Shown one piece after another: positions 54,339 through 63,857 of a stretch of DNA of 64,000 nt. The notes below the pieces were generated by a model, which worked only from the letters and a program-made list of their open reading frames with translations, had not been told where the DNA came from and did no database searches. The stretch comes from Allorhizocola sp044869915 (GTDB taxonomy: Bacteria; Actinomycetota; Actinomycetes; Mycobacteriales; Micromonosporaceae). The first letter of the stretch is position 1; the number at the start of each line of letters is the position of its first letter. A program made the position numbers and the translations under genes. The DNA lies in the NCBI GenBank assembly GCA_044869915.1, contig JBIOYB010000369.1, positions 1 to 64,000 of the forward strand. The letters run 5' to 3'.

Positions 54339-55013
54339 TCACGATCCGGTGACGGCGGGGGAGTTGGCCTCGCGGACCAGCAGGCGCGGCGAGCCGCTGC
54401 CGGCAGCGTCCACGGCCCAGATGTCGTTGACGCCGTCGTTGCCCTGTATGCCATAGGCGATCGTGCGGTCGTCCATCCACAGTGGCTGGTCGTCCACGCT
54501 GCGCGTTTCGGCCGTCGGCGTCACGGCCATCGTGGCGAGGTCGAGCACGGACACCCGCCAGCCCTGCCGGGGATCGCCGTTGACCGCGGCCTTGAAGGCG
54601 ATCCGGGTCCCGTCCGGCGAAAGCGACGGGCACTCGACGTTGCCGGCGAGGGTTCGCGCCGTCCCCGCGGCGAAGTCGCCCTCGACGAGATAACGCTGCC
54701 CGCCGGTGGACATGGTGGCGTAGAAGCGATTGTCGTCCCCGGTGAACGTGACGCCCCAGAAGTTGACGTCCACCGCCCGGTGCGCCCGGCCGTCGACGGT
54801 GGCCGCGAAGTCCTCCAGCGAGGTCACGAGCGTGCCGGTGCGCGTGTCCAGGATGCCTGTGCCGGTGGAGAATCCGCCCACGGCATAGGAGTGCCCGTCG
54901 ACGAACAGCGTCCAGGCGATCATCCGGCCGCTGGCCGAAACGCGCAGCCGGTTGGGAAATCCGGTGAGCGGCAGCTCACGCTGTTGTTTCAGATCTTTAT
55001 CCAGTACGAGCAA
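54339..55013 (-). pseudogene. TolB-like beta-propeller protein, N-terminally truncated
   Basis: The 224 codons encode the second half or more of a TolB/WD40-like propeller. Actinobacterial relatives share blocks such as ELPLTGFPNRLRVSASGRMI, GGFSTGTGILD, WGVTFTGDDNRFYATM, VECPSLSPDGTRIAFK and RSVDDQPLW, but from memory are about 330 residues with a signal or lipobox first. Here the only start is TTG 55013, and no export signal or first blades exist. Only 39 bp separate it from the acyltransferase stop. The upstream part seems deleted. It could still be expressed as a fragment, so pseudogene status is an inference. Confidence 0.6.
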
Positions 55014-55052
55014 AGAGGAACATCCGCTTGACCGGTGAGTTGTCCACCCCGA

Positions 55053-56591
55053 CTACGCCGGCTCGGGGCGGTGGACGCCGCGGGGACGGTAGCCGAGCGC
55101 CCCGCTCTCGCCGAGGACGTCGGCCAGCAGCCACACGATCGCCAGCCACATCTCGGTGCCCATCAGACTCGGCTCGCGCTGGGCATCCGAAGGGCTGAAG
55201 GCAAACCCGGCAGACGGGTGCCACCGGGTCAACGCGTCGTCGAGCCGCTGCCGCGCCCACGCCTGCGCCTCGGCCCGCCGATGCCCGGTCTGCTGACCGC
55301 ACAGCCACAGCGGGTGGATGACGTCGAGCACGTCGCACGCCGTGCCCCGCCCGTCGGCGAAGAACCGGCCGTCGCGCGCGTGGGCGAGCACCGTGTCGAT
55401 GGTGGCCTCCGGCCGCGGCACGGGCAGGCCGAACTGGGCAAACGTGCCGCGTGTGAGCCGGTAGTATCCGTTGACCGGCTGCCGCCGGCCCTCGCCCGCC
55501 GTGGGCGAGCCCCACAGCCCCGTCCACGGGTCCTGCCGCGTCAGCAGCCAGCCCATGAGCGTCTCCAGTGGACCGTCCAATCCAAACAGTCGCCGGTTCC
55601 AATGCAGGCCCGTGCCGAACGCGTCCACCCACGCGCCCGCGTGCCAAGCCCGCTGCTCCCACGGCAGCGAGTCGAGGATGCCCAACAGCTCCGCGGGCTC
55701 GATGAGGACCGCCTTGATCGGGTGGGGGAGCGAGGCTCCGAGCAGGTCGAGGGCGTATCCCACCGAGAGCAGGTGATAGACGGATCCACTGTGGATGGTC
55801 GTCGCCTCGGTCTCGCCGATCTCCGGGATGAGCCCGGTCTCGGGGTCCTGCCACCCCCGCAAGAGCTCCGTGAGCCCCTGCCGGTCGGGCAGCGGCGCGC
55901 CCAGCAGGTCGGCGATCTCCACTGTGTCGCAGACCGCCCGGACGTTGGCGCCCGCGCCGTAGCCGTAGCGCTCCAGCAACGGCGGGGCCTCTTCGCGTGC
56001 CCGCTGCGCGAAGGCCTCCAAGGCGGCGCCTGACGGGCGCTTGGTGTCGTGGCGATCCCGGATCCGCCGGGCCGGGTTGCCGCCCATCACCGACCACGCC
56101 GGCACGTCCTTGGTGACCACCGCGCCCGCGCCGATGATGCTGTGCTCGCCGATCGTCACCCCGTCGAGGACGACCGCGTTCGACCCGATCCACACGTCGT
56201 CGGAGATGGTGATGCCCTTGCTCGTGACCGGCTGCCGGAACACGGGCTCGCCCGGGTCGGCCGTGTGATTGAAGCCCAGGATCGAGGAGTGCGCGCCGAT
56301 GCGGACGCCGTCCCCGGCCGTGACCGTGCCCCGCACGACCGCGTAGGGATTGACGGTCGTGTTGTCGCCCAAGCGGATGCGGCCGGTCACATAAGCGTGC
56401 GCGGCGATGTAGGACGTGCTCCCGATGGTCAGCTCTTCGAGGTCGTAGATGGCGGCAAGGGGCGACAGATAGGTCTTTTCGCCCGCCTCGCGCAGGCCCG
56501 GCAACTCACGTTGCCGGGCCAGCTGACTGGCCAGGTCGTCGTCCGTGGCCTGGGTCCAGTAGAGCCAGGGGCAATAGTCAAACAGGTGCAC
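55053..56591 (-). CDS. hexapeptide acyltransferase fused to an alpha-barrel-like domain
   Basis: The 512-residue protein begins with a left-handed beta-helix acyltransferase domain (~40-190): repeated hexads such as IGSTSYIAAHAYVTGRIRLG, the HSSILGFNH active-site-like His and the family ending VVTKDVPAWSVMGGNPA. Residues ~200-500 are helical with Trp/Gly-rich motifs (GWQDPETGLIPE, WGSPTAGEGRRQPVNGYYRL, HPLWLCGQQTGHR), like an alpha/alpha barrel as in terpene cyclase- or glycosidase-related folds. The start is GTG 56591. The first domain likely acetylates a sugar or related acceptor; the second may bind or process it. It ends 39 bp before the truncated propeller gene. Confidence 0.8.
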   Translation of the reverse strand: MHLFDYCPWLYWTQATDDDLASQLARQRELPGLREAGEKTYLSPLAAIYDLEELTIGSTSYIAAHAYVTGRIRLGDNTTVNPYAVVRGTVTAGDGVRIGAHSSILGFNHTADPGEPVFRQPVTSKGITISDDVWIGSNAVVLDGVTIGEHSIIGAGAVVTKDVPAWSVMGGNPARRIRDRHDTKRPSGAALEAFAQRAREEAPPLLERYGYGAGANVRAVCDTVEIADLLGAPLPDRQGLTELLRGWQDPETGLIPEIGETEATTIHSGSVYHLLSVGYALDLLGASLPHPIKAVLIEPAELLGILDSLPWEQRAWHAGAWVDAFGTGLHWNRRLFGLDGPLETLMGWLLTRQDPWTGLWGSPTAGEGRRQPVNGYYRLTRGTFAQFGLPVPRPEATIDTVLAHARDGRFFADGRGTACDVLDVIHPLWLCGQQTGHRRAEAQAWARQRLDDALTRWHPSAGFAFSPSDAQREPSLMGTEMWLAIVWLLADVLGESGALGYRPRGVHRPEPA

Positions 56592-56609
56592 CCTGACATC
56601 ATGCCGCGA

Positions 56610-58832
56610 TCACACAGTGCAGGGTGTGCGCTCGACGTTCACTTTTGCCTCACCGATGACGACATCGGTCAGGAGCGTGTCGAGCACCACGGCCTGGCGG
56701 GTGATGGAGGTGGGTGTCTGGATGGTGCGGTTGAGGCTCAGCGACCCGATGACGAGCGGGATGGTCACCGGATCGGAGCCGACATTGACCGGCACCCCGT
56801 TGATGCGCAGCCCGACCACCTGGGACGAGGCCGAGAACACATGGCTGCCGTTGACGCACGTGACGTTGGCATCCGCCCGGATCACCCCCAGCTCGATCGT
56901 CACGAGCAGCGCGGCCGTGATGCGGGTCGAGTCGACGCGAGACCATGCGGTGGCGTTGTCCCCGTTGGCCGGCGGATTGAGGACCAGATTGTCGGGTGTG
57001 AGCGACGTGTGTGCCTCGAGCGCCTGCGCCCGCACGTTGAGGATGCCCGCGTTGAGGTTGACACTGGCCACCAGCTCATCGTCGTCGGCGCACGGGACGT
57101 CCGGCGGGTTGGCCCGCGCGACGATGACGCCCGCGAGGTTGAGAGCCGTTGCCTGGCAAGAGAACCCACCCTGCCGGACGCGTGCCTCGATGCGGATGTC
57201 GGACAGGATCGGGCTCGTGCCGTTGGGTGCGGCGCGCAACGTCGCGCGCACCTCGATGTACCGCCCAGTCATCAGGAAATTGGTCCCGTTGGACACCGGG
57301 ACCCAGGACTGGCCCGGCAGGCCCGCCTCGGTGTTGGAAGCCCGCGCCTCGACCGTGATGGACGTGCCGGGCGGCACGCCGCCCTGCGGCTCGGTGTTCC
57401 ACGTGACCTTGCCCCACGGGCGGTTGTTGACCCCGCCGTCCTGGACAACGGTCCACGTGCCGATCGGCGCGGTGATCTCGCCGAGCACCGAGCCGGTCAT
57501 GTCGCTGTAGTTGTACGGGCCCGCGCCCGCGCCCAGATCGACGGTCAGGTCGACGGCGCCGACCCGGAATCCGCCGCCGCCGATCGGCCCCGCGTTGGGG
57601 TCGATGCGCATGGCGTTGTTGGTATTGATGTTTGTCACCCACACCTTGCCGTTGCTGTCGACCGCGACGCCGGTGGGCCCGCTGCCGCCGGGCAGCGTGA
57701 CGTTGCCGACGTAGGTGCCGTCGGTGCGTACGTGCCCGACCGTGGTCGCCGGACCGAGCAGCGAGTGGGCCACCCAGACGTTGCCGGTGCTGTCGACGGC
57801 CACGCCCTGGGCGTAAAAGTTGCCATGCGGGAAGGCACCGAGCACGTTGCCCGCGGCGTCCAATTTGGCCACCCTGTTGCCGGTGACGTTGGTGTGCCAG
57901 ATCTCGCCGGTCCGCGGATCCATGCCCAATCCGTAGTCACCATGGTTGGTGTCCAGGCACACGCCCGGCGGGCCGCCCGGCACATAGCGCAGCAGGTTGT
58001 CGCCGAAGCGGGCCGACCACAGCGTGCCCGCCCGGTCGATGAGCCCGCCGTAGCCGCCGCAACCGAAGTTCACCAGGGTCCCCGGGACGACGGCGCCGGT
58101 AGTGCCGTTGACCTTCTCATGCTCGTTGTCCGCGCCGCCGGTCCAGATGTCGTTGTTGGCGTCGACGGCGACCGTGCGGGTGAGGATGCCCGCCACACGG
58201 GTGTAATTGATGAGACATTCGTCGGCGGCCGTTGTCACGCCGCCGTTGTCGTCGGCGCCGCCCGCGTTGGTCCACGGGCGGATGTCGCCCAGGCCGCGCG
58301 AGGTGGCGATGAGCCCGTCGGCGTTGCGGTCGCGGCAGGTGTTGTAGGCGAACGGAGGCGCGAGGTAGTCGCCCACGGGGTTCGGGGTCCCGTTGGCATT
58401 CACGCGTGAACCGCCGGAGATGACACCCACTCGGGTGACCGATCCGCGCCCGCCCTGCTGTTCGTCGCGATTGGACAGCCACGTGTTGCCCAGGCGGTCT
58501 ACCGTGGTGCGCGACGGGTTGCGGCCGCGGCCGTCGGGCGCCGACCACCACTCGCCAAGAATCTGGCCGGTGTTCACGTCGATGCGCACCATCGTGCCCC
58601 GGGCGGAGTTCGCGATGTTCACATACGGGAAGAAAGTCTGTTCCTTGTCCAGTTGCAGCTGATTGTTGTTTGGTGCGTCGTGGTTGACGTCCTGCGGCAC
58701 GCCCCGGTCGAAATCTGCGTCCGTGGTGTAAAGGACGTTTGTGCCGGGTACGGGTGCGGCACTCGCGCTGACGGCCGATAAGCTGATCGTCAGTGTGATC
58801 ACTGTAAATACGGCAAGGTGTTTGAGTCGCAT
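56610..58832 (-). CDS. secreted NHL/Vgb-type propeller protein with choice-of-anchor-P-like end
   Basis: ATG 58832 opens a clear signal peptide (MRLKHLAVFTVITLTISLSA, cleavage near ASAA), so the longer frame from 58910 is rejected. Residues ~50-430 are a propeller with streptogramin-lyase/NHL-type blades (GLGMDPRTGEIWHTN, GVAVDSTGNVWVAHS, GVAVDSNGKVWVTN). A beta-sandwich with Gly/Asn-rich strands follows. The last ~190 residues end VVIGEAKVNVERTPC, like the choice-of-anchor P family. No catalytic His/Glu set for Vgb lyase is obvious, so a binding or surface role is more likely. It is transcribed toward the acyltransferase gene with an 18-bp gap. Confidence 0.82.
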   Translation of the reverse strand: MRLKHLAVFTVITLTISLSAVSASAAPVPGTNVLYTTDADFDRGVPQDVNHDAPNNNQLQLDKEQTFFPYVNIANSARGTMVRIDVNTGQILGEWWSAPDGRGRNPSRTTVDRLGNTWLSNRDEQQGGRGSVTRVGVISGGSRVNANGTPNPVGDYLAPPFAYNTCRDRNADGLIATSRGLGDIRPWTNAGGADDNGGVTTAADECLINYTRVAGILTRTVAVDANNDIWTGGADNEHEKVNGTTGAVVPGTLVNFGCGGYGGLIDRAGTLWSARFGDNLLRYVPGGPPGVCLDTNHGDYGLGMDPRTGEIWHTNVTGNRVAKLDAAGNVLGAFPHGNFYAQGVAVDSTGNVWVAHSLLGPATTVGHVRTDGTYVGNVTLPGGSGPTGVAVDSNGKVWVTNINTNNAMRIDPNAGPIGGGGFRVGAVDLTVDLGAGAGPYNYSDMTGSVLGEITAPIGTWTVVQDGGVNNRPWGKVTWNTEPQGGVPPGTSITVEARASNTEAGLPGQSWVPVSNGTNFLMTGRYIEVRATLRAAPNGTSPILSDIRIEARVRQGGFSCQATALNLAGVIVARANPPDVPCADDDELVASVNLNAGILNVRAQALEAHTSLTPDNLVLNPPANGDNATAWSRVDSTRITAALLVTIELGVIRADANVTCVNGSHVFSASSQVVGLRINGVPVNVGSDPVTIPLVIGSLSLNRTIQTPTSITRQAVVLDTLLTDVVIGEAKVNVERTPCTV

Positions 58833-58851
58833 GTCGGCTGAAGCTACGGGT

Positions 58852-58863
58852 GGATAGCTATCC
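58852..58863. promoter_or_regulatory. 12-bp perfect palindrome between divergent genes
   Basis: GGATAGCTATCC lies in the 76-bp gap between the starts of the secreted propeller gene (58832) and the helicase (58909). A perfect even palindrome in such a short divergent promoter suggests a regulator site affecting both genes. Confidence 0.45.
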
Positions 58864-58908
58864 GTAACCATCGCTCGGATCGACGATGAAAGTGCGTGAG
58901 GATCATTC

Positions 58909-61900
58909 ATGGTAATTCACGGGTATGGTGGGGTGGTGACTCGCCACAGCCTCATCGCCGGCGCGGCGAAACGCTGGCAGGAGACCCTGGTCGACGACTC
59001 GGGTCGCAATCAGCTTGCCTACTATCGTGATTTGAAGGTGGGCACGCTCGCGCTCGAGGGCGCGCATGAGCCGCATTTGGCCCAATTGACGGCAGGTCGT
59101 CCGGTTGCGCTGCGTCACCTGTTCCCGCAGGCCGAGGCGCATGCCGACGCGATGAAGCGGATGCGCGCGGTGCGCACACACATGCGGATGTGGGCCGAGG
59201 AGCGCGGTGTCGAGGTGGGCTACCTGGTCACCGGCCTTGCCACATGGCAGGAGCCGGGCCGCACCCCGCGCGCTCCCGTTCTGCTGCAACGGCTCGCGGT
59301 CAGGCCGGCCTCCGCGCTGCATCTTGACTTCATTCTCGACGCCGATCCCGAGCCGTCGGTCAACCCGGTGCTGCTGCACAAGCTGAGCAAGGACTTCGGC
59401 GTGTCGATCGCGCAGGAGGAGCTTGAGGAGCTTTCACCGGACGATTTGTTCGACTATCTCGCCAAGGCCGCGCTGGACGTGCCGGGGTTCGCCATCGAGC
59501 GGCGTCACCTGATCGGCACTTTCACCTACGCGAAGCTGCCCATGGTCGACGACATAGGCGATTCACACGAGGTGATGGCCGGCCATGACGTGATCTCGGC
59601 GCTCGCCGGCGACCGCGAGGCGCTGACAAACCTTGCGGCGCCTGACGATTTGAGCGTCGACGTGCCCGACCACGTCTCGCCGGCCGACGAATTTATAGTT
59701 TTAGATGCAGATTCGTCGCAGAGCCGCGTGGTCAACTCAGTGCTGTCGGGACACCACCTTGTCATCAAGGGCCCTCCGGGCACGGGCAAGAGCCAGACAA
59801 TCGCAAATATCATCGCCGCGCTGGCGGCCAACGGGCGCACCGCGCTGTTCGTCGCCGAGAAGCGCGCGGCCATCGACGCCGTGCTGGATCGCCTGCAGCA
59901 CGTCGGCCTCGACGACCTGGTGCACAACCTGCACGGCGAGCAGCAGAGCCGGCGCGAGCTGGCCCGCTCGCTCGACGCGCGGCTGCATCGGGCGCGCACC
60001 GAGGCGCAACCGTCCACCGACGACAACGCGCGGCGGCTGGGCCTGTCGCGCGACGCGCTCGTGCGCCACCACGCCGCGATGCACCTGCCGCGCGAGCCGT
60101 GGGGCTTCTCGGTCTACAACATGCAGGCCGGCCTGGTGGGCCTGCCGCCGACGCCCGTGCGGTGGTCGGGCGAGTCGCTGCGGGGCCTGCACGGCGAGAC
60201 CGTGCACCGGGTGCGCGCGGCAGTGGCCGAGCTGGCGCGCATCCCGACGACCACGGCGTGGCTCGAGACCACCATCGCCGACCGGGCGTCGGCGCAGGCT
60301 GCCTACGGCTGGGCCGGGCAGGCGGTCGTGCAGTGGCCGCGGGCACAGCAGGCCGTGGCACGGTTGGTGGCGGAGCTGGGGTTCGCGCCGGCAAACAACA
60401 TTTCGGCCATGCAGCAGGCGGTGCAGCTCGCTTCCGACGTGCAGGCGACGTTGGAGGCGTTCGAGCCCGAGATCTACGAGGCCGACCTGTCGCGCTGGGA
60501 CGGGTTCCTCGACCGGTGGCGCACCAAGCGGCGCATGCGCGCGCTGGCCCTGCGAAGGGTGAAGGATCTGCGCGCGGTGGCCGCCCAGGTCGCCGATCAG
60601 CGGTCGCGCTGGAGCCGGGTGGCCGTCGACGGCGGCGGCCCGCGCGTGGCCGCCTCGCTGCCCGAGGCACAGGAGTCGCTGGGGCAGGCGGTCGAGACGC
60701 TGCGGCAGTTGCACGCCGTCCTGCCGGTCGAAGACCTCACCGAGCGGCTGACCTCGCTCGCGCCCGATCAGCGCGGGCTGCTGGATGCCGTGCGGCGCAA
60801 CGAGTTGCTGGCCGTGATCGGTCCATACGGGACGTTCGCGAGCGCCGACGAGTTCGACCACGCGTGGCTGAGCTCCATCCTGGACGAGGTGCGCTTCAGC
60901 GACGAGCACCTGGCTCGCTTCCAGAGCTCGGTGCTGCACGAGCGGGCGGGCGAGTTCCGCGCGGCCGACGCCGAGCACCTCGCGCTCGCGGCGGCACGCG
61001 TGCGCCATGCCGCCGCCATGCACATGATCCGCGTGCTGGACGAGTTCCCCGAGCAGCAGCGGCTGGTGCGCAATGAGGCGGCCAAAAAGGCACGCCACCT
61101 GACCGTGCGCAAGCTGTTCGAGCAGGCGCCGCAGGCGCTGACCGCGCTCAAGCCGTGCTGGGCGATGAGCCCGCTGCTGGCCAGCCAGGTGCTGCCGGCG
61201 CAGACGCTGTTCGACGTCGTCATCTTCGACGAGGCGAGCCAGGTCGAGCCGGTCGACGCCATCACGGCCATCATGCGCGGGCGGCAGATCGTGGTCGCGG
61301 GCGACGAGCACCAGCTGCCGCCGACGTCGTTCTTCGACCGGGCGCCGGTCGATCTGACCGACGATGTCGAGCCCGAGGAGACGCTGCCCACCGACGACAT
61401 CGAGTCGCTGCTGCAGTCGTTCGCCAACACGCTGCCGCTGCGCCAGGTCCGGCACCTGTCGTGGCACTATCGCAGCCGCGACGAGCGCCTGATCGCGTTC
61501 AGCAACCGGCACATTTACGCGCCCAACGGCAACGAGCTCGTGACGTTCCCGGGCGCCGACACGCTCGACTGTCTGCGTCACGTGCTCGCCGGCGAGGGCG
61601 AGTCCGAAATCGAGTTTCCCCGGCGGACCGCCGACACCGCGGATCCGCCAAGGGGAAGCTCGACATCGGCCGAAGTGGACACCGTCGTGCGCCTGATCCT
61701 GGAGCACGCCGAGCAGCGGCCCAACGAGTCGCTCGGCGTCATCACGATGGGCGTCAAGCATGCCGACCTGATCGACGCCGCCCTGCACAAGGCGCTGGCC
61801 AAGCGGCCCGAGCTGGCGGCGTTCTTCACCGAGTCCGGGCTCGAGCCATACTTCATCAAAAATATCGAACGGGTCCAGGGCGACGAGCGCGACGCGATCA

Positions 61901-62706
61901 TCATGTCGGTCGGTTATTCCAAGGGGCCCGACGGCCGCATGCGTTACCTGTTCGGCCCGTTGAACCAGAAGGGCGGCGAGCGCCGGCTCAACGTCGCCGT
62001 GACGCGGGCCAAGCGACGGCTCACGCTGGTCAGCTCGTTCACGTTCCTGGACATGGATCCCAACAAGCTCAAGGCGGCAGGCGCGCAGCTGCTGCGGTCC
62101 TATCTGGAATATGTGCAACTCGGCGGCATCTCGGACAGTCGCAATGCGACGGTCAACGCGTTCGAGGCCGAGGTGCGCGACCGCCTTGTGGAGGCGGGGG
62201 TTCCGGTCGAGGCCCGCTTCGGCGTCGACTTCGCGGCCAAGCACCTGGCGATCGAGACCGATGGCACGCGCTACCACTCCAGCCCGACGGCACGAGACCG
62301 CGATCGCCTGCGGCAGCAGCATTTGGAGCGGCTGGGCTGGCGATACCACAGGATCTGGTCGATCGACTGGTTCGCCGACCGGGAGGGCGAGATCGCGCGC
62401 GTGGTGCGGGCCTATGAGGAGGCGCTCGCGCAGGAGCCCGAGCCGGTGCCCGCCGTCGAGGAAGTGGTGGTGGACAAGCCGCCGCAGCTCAAGACGCGCG
62501 GGCCCAAGCCCGAGCTGCCGCCGTTCGATGCCATCACCGACCTGCCCGACCACGTGCTGGCCGAGCTGGTCAAGTGGGTGGAGAGCGACGGGCTCAACCG
62601 CACCGAGGAAGAGGTCATCACCGAGACCATCGCCGAGCTCGGCTTCACCCGGCGCGGCACCCGCATCGTGGAGGCGGTCAAGCGCGCCCGTCAGCTCACC
62701 AAATAG
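58909..62706 (+). CDS. superfamily-1 helicase with Vsr-like nuclease domain
   Basis: This 1,265-residue protein has RBS GAGG before ATG 58909. It has an N-terminal ~250-residue region of unknown fold, Walker A GPPGTGKS (288-295), a long helical insert, Walker B DVVIFDEASQ (769-778) and GDEHQLPPTSFF. C-terminal helicase motifs are WHYRSRDERLIAFSN, ERVQGDERDAIIMSVGY and RLNVAVTRAKRR. Then comes a Vsr/DUF559-like endonuclease (FGVDFAAKHLAIETDGTRYH) and a small helical end domain (~1195-1265). The order matches large UPF1-like helicases with MTES_1575-type nuclease, several of which lie in defence islands. A DNA or RNA restriction-type role is an inference. Confidence 0.88.
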   Translation: MVIHGYGGVVTRHSLIAGAAKRWQETLVDDSGRNQLAYYRDLKVGTLALEGAHEPHLAQLTAGRPVALRHLFPQAEAHADAMKRMRAVRTHMRMWAEERGVEVGYLVTGLATWQEPGRTPRAPVLLQRLAVRPASALHLDFILDADPEPSVNPVLLHKLSKDFGVSIAQEELEELSPDDLFDYLAKAALDVPGFAIERRHLIGTFTYAKLPMVDDIGDSHEVMAGHDVISALAGDREALTNLAAPDDLSVDVPDHVSPADEFIVLDADSSQSRVVNSVLSGHHLVIKGPPGTGKSQTIANIIAALAANGRTALFVAEKRAAIDAVLDRLQHVGLDDLVHNLHGEQQSRRELARSLDARLHRARTEAQPSTDDNARRLGLSRDALVRHHAAMHLPREPWGFSVYNMQAGLVGLPPTPVRWSGESLRGLHGETVHRVRAAVAELARIPTTTAWLETTIADRASAQAAYGWAGQAVVQWPRAQQAVARLVAELGFAPANNISAMQQAVQLASDVQATLEAFEPEIYEADLSRWDGFLDRWRTKRRMRALALRRVKDLRAVAAQVADQRSRWSRVAVDGGGPRVAASLPEAQESLGQAVETLRQLHAVLPVEDLTERLTSLAPDQRGLLDAVRRNELLAVIGPYGTFASADEFDHAWLSSILDEVRFSDEHLARFQSSVLHERAGEFRAADAEHLALAAARVRHAAAMHMIRVLDEFPEQQRLVRNEAAKKARHLTVRKLFEQAPQALTALKPCWAMSPLLASQVLPAQTLFDVVIFDEASQVEPVDAITAIMRGRQIVVAGDEHQLPPTSFFDRAPVDLTDDVEPEETLPTDDIESLLQSFANTLPLRQVRHLSWHYRSRDERLIAFSNRHIYAPNGNELVTFPGADTLDCLRHVLAGEGESEIEFPRRTADTADPPRGSSTSAEVDTVVRLILEHAEQRPNESLGVITMGVKHADLIDAALHKALAKRPELAAFFTESGLEPYFIKNIERVQGDERDAIIMSVGYSKGPDGRMRYLFGPLNQKGGERRLNVAVTRAKRRLTLVSSFTFLDMDPNKLKAAGAQLLRSYLEYVQLGGISDSRNATVNAFEAEVRDRLVEAGVPVEARFGVDFAAKHLAIETDGTRYHSSPTARDRDRLRQQHLERLGWRYHRIWSIDWFADREGEIARVVRAYEEALAQEPEPVPAVEEVVVDKPPQLKTRGPKPELPPFDAITDLPDHVLAELVKWVESDGLNRTEEEVITETIAELGFTRRGTRIVEAVKRARQLTK

Positions 62707-62707
62707 G

Positions 62708-63337
62708 TCAGGCGAGCCGATAGCGCGGGTTGTCACCATACTGCAGGAACGAGTAATGCGCGTTGGGCGAGTAGGCCTCGCCCAACGCGGCCCGCGCAGC
62801 CACGTCGTCGAGCCACCGCCGATAGAAGGTGAGGAAGCCGACCTCGAGGCAATAGAGCCCGGTGCTGTCGTCGGTGCTGTCCAGCCAGACGGTGCCGCGT
62901 CGCGGCCCACGCACGACCAAGGAAAACCAGGCACCGCAGCCATAGTCCACAATGGGCAGCCGGCCGTCGAGCCACGGCCGGTCCGAGTAGACCTCGCTCA
63001 GCTCTTCCGGCGGCTTGCCGGTCAGCTCTTCGAAGTCCACATCGGTGGTCAGCGGGCAGTCCTTGCCCAGCGAGTCCAGCGATCCAAGCGCCCGCTCGAG
63101 CCGGTCGAGCGCCCCGCCCAGCGGAAGCACACCATAGTAGGGGCCTGCGCCACCATCGCCGATGTCGCAAACGAAATGCCGGTAGTCGTCGGGTAGCGGC
63201 GCCCCGATCGCGGTCTCGGCCCGGGCCAGCGTGGCCTCATCCACCGGCGGATTGAGCCGATAACGATGCCCGGACGCGGCAAACTGCGCCAACTCCGGGT
63301 CGGCGGCGGCGACCTGAGCCAGCAACTCGCGGACCAT
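62708..63337 (-). CDS. SMI1/KNR4-family protein
   Basis: This 209-residue protein has the SMI1/KNR4 signature: ATLARAETAIGAPLPDDYR, FVCDIGDGGAGPYYGVLPLG, then IVDYGCGAWFSLVVRGPRRG and the C-terminal FLTFYRRWLDD. The family often supplies immunity proteins to polymorphic toxins but also has housekeeping members. No toxin gene was recognised next to it. It converges on the helicase gene with a 1-bp gap. ATG 63337 fits the family start. Confidence 0.9.
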   Translation of the reverse strand: MVRELLAQVAAADPELAQFAASGHRYRLNPPVDEATLARAETAIGAPLPDDYRHFVCDIGDGGAGPYYGVLPLGGALDRLERALGSLDSLGKDCPLTTDVDFEELTGKPPEELSEVYSDRPWLDGRLPIVDYGCGAWFSLVVRGPRRGTVWLDSTDDSTGLYCLEVGFLTFYRRWLDDVAARAALGEAYSPNAHYSFLQYGDNPRYRLA

Positions 63338-63428
63338 CCCGTGATCCTATCGCCGTGGATCACTGGCCGCGGGCGGTGGGCCGGTTGCGGTACCTTCGGG
63401 CGCGGGCAGGACGCGACGGGAGGCGGAT

Positions 63429-63857
63429 GTGCGGGCCGAGAGATCTTGGCGTTGGGACGCGGGCGAGGATCCCCACATCGGCAACGTGGAAAAGACCATC
63501 ACCTTGCGGGCGAACGGGCTGTCGTACACCGGTTGGGGCGACGATCCCATTATCGGCGGCGGGTATTCGATCGGCTTTCAGCCCGTCGCCGAGTTCCTCC
63601 AGCGCGGTCCGCTCGCCGAAGGAGAGGTACCGGCCGGGATCGTCGAGGAAATCCGCGCGTACCTCGTCGAGCATTCGCGATCGGAGGCCGCGCGTGAGCG
63701 GGTGGCGGGCGCCACGGTCGGCGCGGTGCGGCTGATCCCGCTCCAACACGGTCGGGCCGCTCGGGTCGGATCTCAGCGCAGCGCGACCTCGCCCGCCCGG
63801 ATGGCACGCATGGCGCGCTCGACAGTCTCGGGCTTTTCGCCGACCGGAGCCACGTAG
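63429..63857 (+). CDS. small hypothetical protein
   Basis: 142 residues from GTG 63429 with GGGAGG five bases upstream. The first ~100 residues look coding (VEKTITLRANGLSYTGWGDD, GGGYSIGFQPVAEFLQRGPL, VEEIRAYLVEHSRSEAARER). The last ~28 codons overlap the convergent DJ-1-type gene antisense and are low in information, so the true protein may have ended earlier. No family was recognised. It is soluble with no export signal. Confidence 0.55.
   Translation: MRAERSWRWDAGEDPHIGNVEKTITLRANGLSYTGWGDDPIIGGGYSIGFQPVAEFLQRGPLAEGEVPAGIVEEIRAYLVEHSRSEAARERVAGATVGAVRLIPLQHGRAARVGSQRSATSPARMARMARSTVSGFSPTGAT

Noticed and set aside
56610..58910. Start of the secreted propeller protein at 58910
   Set aside because: It would bury the signal peptide 26 residues inside and overlap the helicase start; ATG 58832 gives a normal leader.
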